From an uncultured Opitutales bacterium (GTDB lineage Bacteria > Verrucomicrobiota > Verrucomicrobiia > Opitutales > Intestinicryptomonadaceae): a stretch of 64,000 bases of DNA. Positions 1 through 8,364 of the stretch are shown piece by piece. Every line of letters starts with the position of its first letter. Within the stretch, counting starts at the first letter, position 1. Position numbers and translations under genes: made by a program. Where the stretch lies: the NCBI GenBank assembly GCA_934613645.1, contig CAKTTC010000004.1, positions 124,001 to 188,000 of the forward strand. Direction: 5' to 3'. The notes under the pieces are model-generated. The model was not told the DNA's origin. It searched no databases and saw only the letters and a list, made by a program, of their open reading frames with translations.

Positions 1-1
1 A

Positions 2-868
2 AACGTTTCGGACTTCGCCCTCTGGAAGGGCAGAAAGCCCGAGGACGGCGCGAACTTCTGGAAGTCGCCGTGGGGCGAGGGTCGCCCGGGGTGGCACATT
101 GAGTGCTCGGCGATGTCGCGCAAATACCTCGGCGACACGTTCGACCTGCACGGCGGCGGAATCGACCTGTGTTTCCCGCACCACGAAAATGAGATAGCCC
201 AGAGCCAATGCGCCACGGGAAAATCGCCGTATGTGCGCTACTGGTTCCACAGCGCGCACCTCATGGTTGAGGGGCAGAAAATGTCGAAGAGTCTCGGCAA
301 CCTTTTTACGCTCGACCAGCTTATAGAAAAGGGCTACACGCCCGCGCAAATCCGCTACGCGCTTGTTTCGGGACACTATCGCCAGCAGCTCAACTTCACC
401 TTCAAAGGCCTTGACGACGCCAAAAGCGCGCTTGCAAAGCTCAAAAAGGCTCTCGAGGCGGCTCTCCAAAAAACGGGCGTTTCGGAAGCCGAATTCAAAA
501 GCTTTATCAAGCCGAACAACGCTTTTGCGGGAACGGTTTTCGAGGACGCTTGGAACGCGCTGATTGACGACCTCAACGTGCCCAAGTGCTTGGGCAAGGT
601 ATTTTCCGCCCTCCACGAAGTGGCTACGGAATCCGACTTGCGGGCGTTCGGCGCGCTCGTTTACGCGCTGGGAATCGACCTGTTCGAAGCCGCGCCCGAG
701 GCGCAGTCGGCAGACGTTCCCTCCGAAATTGCCGAGCTTGCCCAAAAACGTTGGGACGCCAAAAAGAGCCGCGACTTCGCCCTTGCCGACGAACTCCGCG
801 CCCAAATAAAGGCCGCGGGCTGGGAAGTGTTCGACACAAAAGACGGTTTCGACATCAAAAAATTGTAG
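2..868 (+). CDS. cysS: Cysteine--tRNA ligase, C-terminal 288 residues (5' end outside window)
   Basis: Class I aminoacyl-tRNA synthetase that charges tRNA-Cys in the cytoplasm. The reading frame is open from base 2, so the true start and the HIGH motif lie upstream. Visible family marks are [10 protein letters not shown] and [12 protein letters not shown], which carry the zinc-binding Cys/His/Glu residues of CysRS, and the KMSKS loop in [10 protein letters not shown]. The C-terminal helical tRNA-binding part is complete and ends in [11 protein letters not shown]. Family length is about 460 residues, so roughly the last 60% is here. The stop is two bases before the ispH start, so the two are probably co-transcribed. 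Confidence 0.97.
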   Translation, partial: NVSDFALWKGRKPEDGANFWKSPWGEGRPGWHIECSAMSRKYLGDTFDLHGGGIDLCFPHHENEIAQSQCATGKSPYVRYWFHSAHLMVEGQKMSKSLGNLFTLDQLIEKGYTPAQIRYALVSGHYRQQLNFTFKGLDDAKSALAKLKKALEAALQKTGVSEAEFKSFIKPNNAFAGTVFEDAWNALIDDLNVPKCLGKVFSALHEVATESDLRAFGALVYALGIDLFEAAPEAQSADVPSEIAELAQKRWDAKKSRDFALADELRAQIKAAGWEVFDTKDGFDIKKL

Positions 869-870
869 CG

Positions 871-1743
871 ATGAAAGTATTGAGAGCAAAAAGTGCGGGC
901 TTCTGTTTCGGCGTTGAGCGCGCCATAAACATAGCAACCACCTGCACCGAAAACGGAACGCGCCGCGTGTTTACCGACGGCCCGCTAATCCACAATTCGC
1001 AGATGATGGAGCTGCTGGAGAAAAACGGCGTCACGGAAATAGGCGACTACGCCAGCGAAGCCAATATCGACAACCAAGTCAAAAAGGACGAAAACGCAAT
1101 GCTCGTAATACGCGCGCACGGTGTTTCGCCCGAGCGCAGGCAGTATCTCAAGCAGCTTGGGCTGCCCTGCAAAGACGCAACCTGTCCCGACGTGGGCAAG
1201 ATTGCCGGCATAATAAAAATCCACGCAATCAAGGGCTACACCGTGGTTGTTGTGGGCGACCCAAAGCACCCCGAGGTTATCGGGCTTTTGGGCTACGCAA
1301 AGCAGGGCAGGGGCTTCGTGATAAAAAACGAGGCGGACGTCGACAACTTTCCGAACATTGAGGGCGACATTTGCATTGTCTCACAGTCAACAATGTTCCC
1401 GAGCGACTTCGAAAAGCTCGCCGAGTATTTCAAAAGGCGTTTCCCGCAGACAAAGATTGTCGATACCATTTGCGGGGCTACAAAGGAACGCCAGAACGAG
1501 GTTGTCCGCCTCGCCGAAAACGGCGCGCAGGCGATTGTGGTAATAGGCGGCAAACATTCGGCAAACACAGTCAAGCTTGCAATGCTTGTAGAACGCACGG
1601 GGCTGCCGTGCTTCCACATCGAAACTCTCAAGGAGCTTGACTTGGACGCCGTTTCGAAGTTCGATGTAGTCGGCGTTACCGCGGGGGCTTCCACGCCCGC
1701 GTTTTTGATTGACGAAGTTTGCGACAAACTCGAATCTTTGTAA
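871..1743 (+). CDS. ispH: 4-hydroxy-3-methylbut-2-enyl diphosphate reductase (IspH/LytB)
   Basis: Last enzyme of the MEP isoprenoid pathway: a [4Fe-4S] protein that reduces HMBPP to IPP and DMAPP. The 290-residue protein starts MKVLRAKSAGFCFGV, the canonical IspH N-terminus with the first cluster Cys at position 12; the other two conserved Cys are in DATCPDV and DTICGATKER. The IRAHGVSPE segment and TAGASTPAFLID near the C-terminus are also typical. The ATG at 871 is preferred because upstream in-frame sequence only mirrors cysS in another frame. It lies two bases after cysS and 27 bases before the pseudopilin operon. Confidence 0.97.
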   Translation: MKVLRAKSAGFCFGVERAINIATTCTENGTRRVFTDGPLIHNSQMMELLEKNGVTEIGDYASEANIDNQVKKDENAMLVIRAHGVSPERRQYLKQLGLPCKDATCPDVGKIAGIIKIHAIKGYTVVVVGDPKHPEVIGLLGYAKQGRGFVIKNEADVDNFPNIEGDICIVSQSTMFPSDFEKLAEYFKRRFPQTKIVDTICGATKERQNEVVRLAENGAQAIVVIGGKHSANTVKLAMLVERTGLPCFHIETLKELDLDAVSKFDVVGVTAGASTPAFLIDEVCDKLESL

Positions 1744-1770
1744 AAACTTTTTCGGAAGGGAGACGTTTAT

Positions 1771-2217
1771 ATGGATATGAAGGCATCTGTTCAAAAGGCT
1801 GTAAAAACCGCAAAGCGCGCGTTCACGCTCATGGAGGTTATGCTGGCGATAGCGATGATTTCGCTGCTGGCTTTTTTGGTTGTTTCGAACGTAGATACGC
1901 TCATGACAAGCTCGCAGACGAAGATTGCCGACTCTTTCGTCAACGGCTCGCTTGCCACTCCCATGATGGCGTTCAAGCTTTCCACGGGGCGTTTCCCCAC
2001 AACGGAAGAGGGGCTTGACGCCCTGCTGAACGCCCCCGAAGCCCTCAAGGACAGATGGGACGGCCCGTATGTGCGCGCCCTGCGTCCCGATCCGTGGGGG
2101 AATCCGTATCAATACAGGTTCCCCGCCCAGAAGAGCAAGGACGGCTACGACGTGTGGTCGAACGGCCCCGACGGGCAAAGCGGCACCGACGACGACATCG
2201 GCAACTGGACGAAATAG
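1771..2217 (+). CDS. gspG: Type II secretion major pseudopilin GspG
   Basis: Major pseudopilin of the type II secretion pseudopilus in the periplasm. The 148-residue precursor has a class III (prepilin) signal: a basic leader, then RAFTLMEVMLAI with cleavage expected before Phe and the invariant Glu at +5, followed by a hydrophobic helix. The C-terminal half shows the GspG signature: PTTEEGLDALLNAP, then DPWGNPYQYR, and a final NGPDGQSGTDDDIGNW calcium-binding loop. A GGAAGGGAG ribosome site precedes the ATG. It is first in a tight five-gene pseudopilin run, which supports the GspG rather than type IV pilin call. Confidence 0.95.
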   Translation: MDMKASVQKAVKTAKRAFTLMEVMLAIAMISLLAFLVVSNVDTLMTSSQTKIADSFVNGSLATPMMAFKLSTGRFPTTEEGLDALLNAPEALKDRWDGPYVRALRPDPWGNPYQYRFPAQKSKDGYDVWSNGPDGQSGTDDDIGNWTK

Positions 2218-2221
2218 CACA

Positions 2222-2809
2222 ATGCGCGGCGCGGGGACTTTTCGCAAAAACACCGGCGGAAGTCGGCGCGTGCGCGCGTTCACGCTGCTCGAGATTATTG
2301 CGGCTCTCGCGCTTGTGGCGATGCTTTCGCTTGCGGCGATTGTCTCGCTGCCGCGCGATTTCGGCAAAAACGTTCCGATAGAAAAGGCGTTTGAAACCGC
2401 CGTGCGGGCGGCGTCGTATTTGGCTCAGGAACGCGGCGCGTATTTGGCTCTCTCATTCGACCGCCGCGGATTTTTCGAAATATCTGAAGTGGAAACGGGC
2501 AGGGCGGTAAAGCGCGTGTTTCTCAAAGACGCCTACGCAAAGGTAGTTGAAGCCGCATTGAAAGACGGACGCGAAATTCCCCAGCCCGAAACCGAATGCA
2601 CAGATTCAGTTGTGTTCGAGCCGAATCTCCCCGAGATAATAGGGCGCACCAAACTCGATTTCCCCGAGTCGTTCCCTCAGCGGATTGTTTTTGCGCCCGA
2701 CGGAACGTGCGGCGGCGGAAGCGTGAAAATAACATCGCAGGCGTTTGAACAACCGCTTGCACTGAAACTCGACTGGGCGGCGGCGACTGTCTATGAAAGC
2801 GGCAAGTAG
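2222..2809 (+). CDS. Type II secretion minor pseudopilin, GspH-like
   Basis: Minor pseudopilin (195 residues). The prepilin signal is RVRAFTLLEIIAAL with Glu at +5 and a hydrophobic helix. The rest is divergent and has no strong family motif, so the GspH assignment rests on its position between GspG and GspI and its size. The ATG at 2222 is four bases after the gspG stop; a longer in-frame extension overlaps gspG and is less likely. Its 3' end overlaps the next gene by 17 bases, so the genes are translationally coupled. Confidence 0.85.
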   Translation: MRGAGTFRKNTGGSRRVRAFTLLEIIAALALVAMLSLAAIVSLPRDFGKNVPIEKAFETAVRAASYLAQERGAYLALSFDRRGFFEISEVETGRAVKRVFLKDAYAKVVEAALKDGREIPQPETECTDSVVFEPNLPEIIGRTKLDFPESFPQRIVFAPDGTCGGGSVKITSQAFEQPLALKLDWAAATVYESGK

Positions 2810-3245
2810 GGCGTTTACACTGGTGGAGTGCATTGCGGCTGTCTCGCTTTTTGCGCTGGCGGGGTTTGCAATTTCGGCTGCGTTGGCGAACTTGGTTTTT
2901 CCGCTCGTGCGCGCCGACGCGCAAAAAAACGACGCCGACATTGAACTTTGTCTGGCGGAAATTCTCAAGGTGGAAAACTACGACGCCCTCGACGACGGCA
3001 TCGACGTCGACGGGCTTGGCGGCACGCGCTATCGGGTTGTTGCTGAGTTCGAGCCTACCGAAGTGCTCGATTTGTTCGAGCTGAAAGCGGAAATTTCTTC
3101 GCCCGAAAAGACGTATACAAGGCGTCTTTTTGTGGTGCGTCCCAAGTGGTATGAAAACGCCTCCGACAGGGACGAACTCAAGCGAGACAGGGAGGATTTT
3201 CTTGAGCTTAAACGGCGCAACGACGCCTTTGAAAGGGGCAAATGA
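2793..3245 (+). CDS. Type II secretion minor pseudopilin, GspI-like
   Basis: 150-residue pseudopilin. The very short leader MKAASRAFTLVE places the cleavage site within eight residues of the start and keeps the +5 Glu. A hydrophobic helix (IAAVSLFALAGFAISAAL) follows. In known systems GspI forms the pseudopilus tip with GspJ and GspK. The start overlaps the GspH-like gene by 17 bases and the stop overlaps the GspJ-like start (ATGA). A charged C-terminal helix (DRDELKRDREDFLELKRR) is unusual for GspI. The subunit letter is inferred from gene order. Confidence 0.85.
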   Translation: MKAASRAFTLVECIAAVSLFALAGFAISAALANLVFPLVRADAQKNDADIELCLAEILKVENYDALDDGIDVDGLGGTRYRVVAEFEPTEVLDLFELKAEISSPEKTYTRRLFVVRPKWYENASDRDELKRDREDFLELKRRNDAFERGK

Positions 3246-3886
3246 GGCGGGCGTTTACACTGTTCGAAGTCGTGTTTGCGGTCGCCGTTTCGGCGGTCGT
3301 GATGTTCGGGTGCGCGTCGCTGTTTTTCGATATGGTGCGCACCGCCGATTCCCTCCGCGGCAACTGGACGCTGCGCGCGCACGCCGACGGCGTGGAGAGG
3401 TTTTTGCGCGCGTCGTTCGTGCACTCGTCAATATCCGACGTTTCGAAGCTTTCCGACGCCGTTTTTGCGCGCAACAAAAATTCGCTCTGCTTTGCGCGTC
3501 TGCCCGAGCAGGAACGCGGTGCCGACTACCACTTGGCGTTTTCCGACAAAACCGCAAACCCGCTCTACGTTTCGGCTACGGGTGCTGTCGGCGAAAAGCT
3601 GTGTTTTCTCGATTTGACGGAGGGCGAAGGGCTGTTTGTTGTTTGGACTTTCGTGCGGTCGGAGGACAGGAAAAACGCGTCGGCAGTTTACAGAACGCAG
3701 CTTTCGCCGTTCGTGCGCGAAATGTATTTCATCTACAAAGACGCCACTCTTTGGAAGGAGGAGGCGGCAATTGACTCGCGCGCGAAAATGCCGCAGTTTT
3801 TGAAGCTTGTGTTCGAGCGCGGCGGCGAACGCATAGAGCGCGTGGTGTCGCTGGGTTCGCAAATAGACTATCAGGTAGGGCGATGA
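3242..3886 (+). CDS. Type II secretion minor pseudopilin, GspJ-like
   Basis: 214-residue pseudopilin whose signal begins almost at the N-terminus: MRRAFTLFEVVFAVAVSAVV, with the +5 Glu and a hydrophobic helix. In characterised systems GspJ caps the pseudopilus with GspI and GspK. The start ATG shares bases with the previous stop (ATGA), and its own stop overlaps the GspK start in the same way. Beyond the prepilin segment I see no diagnostic motif, so the letter J rests on size and order G-H-I-J-K. Confidence 0.85.
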   Translation: MRRAFTLFEVVFAVAVSAVVMFGCASLFFDMVRTADSLRGNWTLRAHADGVERFLRASFVHSSISDVSKLSDAVFARNKNSLCFARLPEQERGADYHLAFSDKTANPLYVSATGAVGEKLCFLDLTEGEGLFVVWTFVRSEDRKNASAVYRTQLSPFVREMYFIYKDATLWKEEAAIDSRAKMPQFLKLVFERGGERIERVVSLGSQIDYQVGR

Positions 3887-4938
3887 AAAGGGGCGGAAAA
3901 AGGGGAAGCGTTTTGCTGTTCGTGCTGCTGGTGGTGTTTGCGTCGGCTGCCATATTGGCGTCGGTTGCCGAATACGCTGCGGTTGCGCTGCGTTCACGCG
4001 CGTCGGCGGCAAACGAATTCGAGCTGAGGCTCGACGCTTATTCCGCCCTGAACGCCGCCGTAGCCGTTTTGGAGGAATATTCCGAAATCGACGGCGGACT
4101 GTTTTCGGCAAGACAGGGCTGGGGCAAGCCGTTCGCCGACGGACGCATTCAAATGCCCGACGGCGCGGAGGCTGAGGTTGCAATTTCGGACGAAAGCGGA
4201 AAAATTCCGCTTCGGGCGGTGAAGTCGGACAGGCTTGCGAAAATCATCGAAAGCTTCGGCGTGTCGGAGCGCGATTCGCAAAAATACGCCGACCTGATTA
4301 CCGACTGGGTTGACGCCGACGACTCCCCCTCCGTTTCGGGCGCGGAGTATTCCGACTACGACCGCGGCGCGGCGTTGCCGCCGAACCGCCCGATGGAATC
4401 GTTCGCGGAGCTTGCGCTCGTGAGGGACTTGGATTTCGCGTTCTTCGACGCCGACTCAAAGCCGACGCCGCTTTTCGAAAAATTCGCCGCCGTGTTTTCG
4501 CTTGAACGCTTTTCTAAAACAAACCTCAACGCCGCTTCCGACGCCGTTTTGGAGGCGTTGATGTTCGCCGAGCAAAAGGATTTTTCGCCTACGCTTTCGG
4601 CGGCAATAAGGGGCGACATCGGCTACGTAAAAGACGGCATTTTCTGGTGCAAGTCGGCCGAAGACCTGCTCGGCAGGGGCGCGGCTGAATACCCCACTGA
4701 GGCCACCGTGTTCAAGGCGCAGTATTTTGTGATAACAATCGACATCTCTCGCGGCTTGGCGCGCTACAAGCTTGTGGCGCACTATGCCGACCCCGCGGCG
4801 TTTACTTCGGAAAAATCGGGCGCGAAAAAATCGGCGTCGGGCTCGGCGTTCGAAAACGGCGTCATAAACGCGGCTTCGTCAAAGGCGGCAAAAAAGGGAA
4901 GTTTCAAGATTGTGAAAATAATGGAGTTCGCAAAGTAA
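3883..4938 (+). CDS. gspK: Type II secretion minor pseudopilin GspK
   Basis: 351-residue protein with the GspK pattern: a short basic N-terminus (MKRGGKRGSVLLFVLLVVFA) that lacks the +5 Glu, as usual for GspK, a hydrophobic helix, then a large periplasmic region. The segment ISDESGKIPLRAV and LITDWVDADDSP matches the helix-hairpin GspK core (E/D-x-GKinln..; DWiDxDd). LNAASDAVLEAL resembles the second GspK repeat. It is the last gene of the pseudopilin operon. The other T2SS genes (secretin, ATPase, GspF) are not in this window. Confidence 0.9.
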   Translation: MKRGGKRGSVLLFVLLVVFASAAILASVAEYAAVALRSRASAANEFELRLDAYSALNAAVAVLEEYSEIDGGLFSARQGWGKPFADGRIQMPDGAEAEVAISDESGKIPLRAVKSDRLAKIIESFGVSERDSQKYADLITDWVDADDSPSVSGAEYSDYDRGAALPPNRPMESFAELALVRDLDFAFFDADSKPTPLFEKFAAVFSLERFSKTNLNAASDAVLEALMFAEQKDFSPTLSAAIRGDIGYVKDGIFWCKSAEDLLGRGAAEYPTEATVFKAQYFVITIDISRGLARYKLVAHYADPAAFTSEKSGAKKSASGSAFENGVINAASSKAAKKGSFKIVKIMEFAK

Positions 4939-4956
4939 ATCAAACGCGGAAAAAGA

Positions 4957-4985
4957 TTGATTGTTCGGGCGTTTTTTCAATACTG
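4957..4985 (+). promoter_or_regulatory. Possible sigma-70-type promoter for metX
   Basis: TTGATT, a 17-base gap, then ATACTG, ending 14 bases before the metX ATG. No good Shine-Dalgarno follows. Weak call based only on hexamer resemblance. Confidence 0.3.
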
Positions 4986-4999
4986 GTGTCTGTTATACA

Positions 5000-6139
5000 A
5001 TGAACGATTTTGAAGACACTTCTTTTCTCGCCGACGGCGGCGACGTGGGCATAGTCTCATTCAGCGACTATTTCTGCGACGAACCGCTGCATTTCAAGCT
5101 CGGCGGCGTATTGGACTCTTTCAATATCCGTTACGAAACCTACGGACGCCTCAACGAAGACAAGTCGAACGCGGTGCTTGTTTGCCACGCGCTCACGGGC
5201 GACCACCACTGCGCGGGCGTCTATTCGCTCACCGACCGCAAGTCGGGCTGGTGGAACAACATTATAGGCCCTTCAAAACCGCTCGACACAAACAAGTATT
5301 TCGTCATTTGCTCAAACTGCATAGGCGGCTGTAGGGGCACGACGGGCCCCGTTTCCATAAACCCCAAAACGGGCAAACGCTACAACCTCACTTTCCCCGC
5401 GGTGACTTTGCAGGACATGGTAGCCGCTCAGGAAAGGTTGATTACCCACTTGGGCATCAAAAAACTCAAAATGGCAATCGGCGGAAGCATGGGCGGAATG
5501 CAGACGCTCCAGTGGGCGATAGACTTTCCAGACAGGGTGGAACGCGTCTGCGCGCTTGCAACAACGTCGCGCCAAAACGCGCAGGCCATTGCCTTCAACG
5601 AAGTCGGCAGAAGCGCGATTATGCAGGACCCCGTCTGGCAGGGCGGCAACTACGCCATAGAGCGCGTGCCCAGCGTGGGATTGGGAATTGCCCGAATGAT
5701 GGCGCACATAACATACCTTTCCGACAAGGGAATGGAGGGCAAGTTCGGGCGCGACCACTCCAAAATTCGCGGCGACGAAATCTTCAAGCCCTCCTTCGAG
5801 GTCGAAAGCTATCTGCACCACCAAGGGCAAAGCTTCGTCAACAGGTTCGACGCAAACTCGTATCTGTATTTCACGCGCGCGCTCGACTTGTTCGACCTGA
5901 GTCTGGGCAAAGGCTCGCTCGAGGCCGCGTTTGCCGACGTTTCGGCAAAGTTTTTGATTGTCGGCTTCACGAGCGACTGGCTTTTCCCGCCCGAGCAGAA
6001 CAGGAAAATAGTAAAGGCACTTCTGCGCGCGGGCAAAACGGCGTCATACGCGGAAATTCAAAGCGATTTGGGGCACGATTCGTTCCTTATCCACTCTCCG
6101 AAGCTTTACAAATTAGTGGAGTATTTTTTGAATGACTGA
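5000..6139 (+). CDS. metX: Homoserine O-acetyltransferase (MetX)
   Basis: Alpha/beta-hydrolase that acylates homoserine to start methionine synthesis. The 379-residue form starting MNDFEDTSFL is chosen; a TTG 39 bases upstream would add 13 residues with no homology value. The nucleophile elbow GGSMGGMQTLQWA puts the catalytic Ser at 163; Asp326 (FTSDWLFPP) and His359 (LGHDSFL) complete the triad. CHALTGDHHCAG and GGCRGTTGP are family hallmarks. metW overlaps its 3' end by 8 bases, the common metX-metW pairing. Succinyl rather than acetyl transfer cannot be excluded by eye. Confidence 0.95.
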   Translation: MNDFEDTSFLADGGDVGIVSFSDYFCDEPLHFKLGGVLDSFNIRYETYGRLNEDKSNAVLVCHALTGDHHCAGVYSLTDRKSGWWNNIIGPSKPLDTNKYFVICSNCIGGCRGTTGPVSINPKTGKRYNLTFPAVTLQDMVAAQERLITHLGIKKLKMAIGGSMGGMQTLQWAIDFPDRVERVCALATTSRQNAQAIAFNEVGRSAIMQDPVWQGGNYAIERVPSVGLGIARMMAHITYLSDKGMEGKFGRDHSKIRGDEIFKPSFEVESYLHHQGQSFVNRFDANSYLYFTRALDLFDLSLGKGSLEAAFADVSAKFLIVGFTSDWLFPPEQNRKIVKALLRAGKTASYAEIQSDLGHDSFLIHSPKLYKLVEYFLND

Positions 6140-6764
6140 GGAAAAAAAACAGAAAAATCTCCTGAAAAAGAAGATTGAGCTGAAGGCAATCAGCGAGTGG
6201 GTCGGCGAGGGCGACCGCGTGCTCGATTTGGGCTGCGGGCGCGGAATTTTGCTCGACGCCCTCGTGGAGCGCAAAAACGTTTATGCCGTGGGTGTCGATT
6301 CCGATTTCGAAAAAATTTCGCTGTGCATAAAAAAGGGCGTAAACGCCTACCACGGCGACATTATGGACATTCTTTCGTCGTTCGACGACAACTCGTTCGA
6401 CTGGATTATCTGCTCCCGAACCCTCCCCGAGCTTGAAAACGCGCGCGAGGTTATTTTCGAGTCTCTGCGCGTTGCAAAGTGTGTGGCGGTGGGCTTTGTG
6501 AACTTCGCCTACTGGAAAAACCGCCTCGCAATACTGCTTACGGGCGACAGAATCCTCAACGAAGTCTACCCCTCAAAGTGGGACGCCGCCCGCCCCATGA
6601 ACACAATCTCAGTCGATTCCTTTAAGGAATTCTGCAAAAATAACGAAATAACTATCAAACGCCAACACTTCCTGCGCGGCGACTGGGAAACACCGTGTCG
6701 CTTTATGCCCAATCTGTTTTCGGGCTACGCGCTGTTCGAAATTTCAAAGGAAAAACAATCATGA
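6132..6764 (+). CDS. metW: Methionine biosynthesis protein MetW
   Basis: 210-residue SAM-methyltransferase-fold protein. Motif I is VLDLGCGRGILLDAL near residue 33; the segment FDWIICSRTLPELENAREVIFE and the FMPNLFSGYALFEI C-terminus follow the MetW pattern. In characterised systems MetW works with MetX in homoserine acylation. It overlaps metX by 8 bases and its stop overlaps the clpP start (ATGA), so metX-metW-clpP appear to be one transcriptional unit. The linkage of clpP to methionine genes has no obvious functional reason. Confidence 0.92.
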   Translation: MTEEKKQKNLLKKKIELKAISEWVGEGDRVLDLGCGRGILLDALVERKNVYAVGVDSDFEKISLCIKKGVNAYHGDIMDILSSFDDNSFDWIICSRTLPELENAREVIFESLRVAKCVAVGFVNFAYWKNRLAILLTGDRILNEVYPSKWDAARPMNTISVDSFKEFCKNNEITIKRQHFLRGDWETPCRFMPNLFSGYALFEISKEKQS

Positions 6765-7345
6765 ATTGCGAAGAAAACGAAAAGAAAGAACAAACACCCG
6801 CAATCGCCGCGGAAATGCAAAAACGCTTCCTCGACGAGCGCAAAATTTTCTTGTGGGACTCCGTAACCGACAAAACCGCCGCCGAGGTGGTCGAAAAACT
6901 CCTCTATCTGGATATGCTCGACCACGAAAAGGAAATCACCTTCTACATGAGCACCCCCGGCGGCTCAATCAGCGCGGGAATGTCGATTTACGATACCATG
7001 AAGCTGATAAAAGCCCCCGTAAAGGTTGTCGTAACGGGCATTGCAATGAGCATGGGCTCAATCCTCCTTTCCGCCGCGCCCAAGGGCAAACGCTTCTTGT
7101 TCCCGAGCGCGCGCGTTATGATTCACCAGCCCCTGATTATGGGCGAAATGAGCGGCACGGCGGTTGACATGCACATTCAGGCGATGGAGCTTGAGAGAAT
7201 GAGGGAGGAGCTGAACAAGATTTTGTCGGAGGCGTCGGGGCAGCCGCTGGAAAAGATTGCGGCGGACACGGACAGGGACTTCTTTATGACGGCGCAGGAA
7301 GCCATTGAGTATGGGTTGGCGGATGCCATCGTCCAAAACGCGTAG
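6761..7345 (+). CDS. clpP: ATP-dependent Clp protease proteolytic subunit
   Basis: Serine peptidase of the Clp protease. The 194-residue reading starts at the ATG overlapping the metW stop; a short acidic N-terminus (MNCEENEKKEQTP) precedes the core. Catalytic Ser97 is in MSMGSIL, His122 in VMIHQP and Asp173 in TDRDFF. STPGGSISAGMSIYDTM is the conserved handle. The last residues (QNA) and the stop codon fall in AACGCGTAG, which matches the start of the repeat module that follows, so the C-terminus may have been reshaped by repeat insertion. The unfoldase at 9081-10691 is a candidate partner. Confidence 0.95.
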   Translation: MNCEENEKKEQTPAIAAEMQKRFLDERKIFLWDSVTDKTAAEVVEKLLYLDMLDHEKEITFYMSTPGGSISAGMSIYDTMKLIKAPVKVVVTGIAMSMGSILLSAAPKGKRFLFPSARVMIHQPLIMGEMSGTAVDMHIQAMELERMREELNKILSEASGQPLEKIAADTDRDFFMTAQEAIEYGLADAIVQNA

Positions 7346-7479
7346 AACGCGTGAAAAACGCATAAAATTGGCTTGATACTGCGTTTTGTCCCTTTTTTGT
7401 TTGGTCACATAGGTCTACTATGCTCCCTGCACAAAAAAGGGACAAAGCCTTGTCTGAAGCTCAATTTTATGCGTTTTTG
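7346..7479 (+). repeat. Repeat module D: long imperfect inverted repeat
   Basis: Outer arms 7354-7370 and 7462-7478 are a perfect 17-base inverted repeat; inner arms 7385-7400 and 7431-7446 are a perfect 16-base inverted repeat; the centre carries CATAGGTCTACTATG. It starts inside the end of clpP (AACGCG...). The right arm 7443-7478 is identical over 36 bases to 38150-38185, and a related full copy lies at 37777-37925. It sits between convergent genes. Confidence 0.85.
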
Positions 7480-7490
7480 CGTATTTAGAA

Positions 7491-7557
7491 ACTTTAATTG
7501 GTAGTCAAAGGTGTATTGCCCACGGCAATCGCCGCCACTTTCGAAAAGTTAAAAAAC
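7491..7557 (+). repeat. Family A hairpin repeat, copy 1
   Basis: Unit begins ACTTTAATTG and ends AAAAGTTAAAAAAC. The central hairpin contains ATTGCC-CAC-GGCAAT, bounded by CAAAG and CGCCGCCACTTT. The last nine bases overlap the final codons and stop of the RluA-family gene on the minus strand. Confidence 0.85.
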
Positions 7558-8364
7558 GTCCTCGCACTTTTTAAAAGAGCGGGAGGTGAGGAAGTCCTTG
7601 AAGTCCTGCTTTAGGGGGGCGCGGAAAACCATGTTGGGGAAGACTTTTGAGAAGTCCATTTCGTAGGCGTGGAGGGCTTGACGTTTCATCTGGAGGGTTG
7701 CGAGCATTTCGTCGGTTACGCCTTTGTCGATGAAGTCGAGATAGAAATTTTCGTCTTCACCGTAGATTTTGTCGCCTATGACGTGGTGGCCAATCCATTG
7801 GGCGTGGGCGCGTATCTGGTGCTTGCGCCCCGTCAGCAGCGTTGCCTGAACGAGAGTCGCGGGGCGGAATTGCTCGGCGTGCGAGTGCCCGAGAACCTTG
7901 AAAATTGTGCACGCGCTTTTTGCGGAAAGCTTCTGGACGGCGCAGCGCGTTTTGATTGCTATGGCGGAGTCCTTGTCGTCGGTGAGCGGCTGTGAGACTG
8001 TCCATTCGCCGTCTATGTGCCCGTCGAGAATTGCCAGATACTTTTTGCCCACAAGCGATTTGTCGTTCATCGCCTTTTGGGCAACGGAAGCAGTCTGCTT
8101 GTTTTTTGCAAGAACTACAACGCCGCTTGTTTCCCTGTCGAGGCGGTTTACCAAGTGTAGCAGGTCGCTTTTGAGGTATTCGCGCGCCGCGCCCGCAAGG
8201 CTTGAATAAGGCCCGTTTTTGGAGGGGTGGCATACAAGCCAGCCCGGTTTGTTGAGCACCAGAAAGTTTTCGTCTTCGAAAATTATCCAAGAGGGAAATT
8301 CGTCGGGATTTACAAGCCCCGCCTTTTCGCCGAAGTCCTCGGGGTTTTGATATTCGTTATCCAT
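7549..8364 (-). CDS. RluA/RluD-family pseudouridine synthase
   Basis: 271-residue pseudouridine synthase. The catalytic motif is HLVNRLDRETSGVVVLAK (around residues 91-108, catalytic Asp in RLDRET), with LNKPGWLVCHPS upstream and LLTGRKHQIRAHAQWIGHHV downstream, all family hallmarks. It modifies uridines in rRNA or tRNA; the exact target cannot be told from sequence. There is no N-terminal S4 domain, unlike RluD. It overlaps ubiE/menG by 8 bases at its start. Its stop codon lies inside a family A repeat, so the C-terminal residues may derive from the repeat. Confidence 0.9.
   Translation of the reverse strand: MDNEYQNPEDFGEKAGLVNPDEFPSWIIFEDENFLVLNKPGWLVCHPSKNGPYSSLAGAAREYLKSDLLHLVNRLDRETSGVVVLAKNKQTASVAQKAMNDKSLVGKKYLAILDGHIDGEWTVSQPLTDDKDSAIAIKTRCAVQKLSAKSACTIFKVLGHSHAEQFRPATLVQATLLTGRKHQIRAHAQWIGHHVIGDKIYGEDENFYLDFIDKGVTDEMLATLQMKRQALHAYEMDFSKVFPNMVFRAPLKQDFKDFLTSRSFKKCEDVF

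Noticed and set aside
1387..2367. Long minus-strand open frame antisense to ispH and gspG
   Set aside because: GC-rich third positions keep antisense frames open; the sequence has no family motif and the sense genes are certain.
3428..4183. Arg/Pro-rich minus-strand frame opposite the GspJ and GspK genes
   Set aside because: Low-complexity shadow of genuine pseudopilin genes.
4961..4999. Upstream TTG start for metX
   Set aside because: The extra 13 residues have no support, and the ATG at 5000 fits the family N-terminus.
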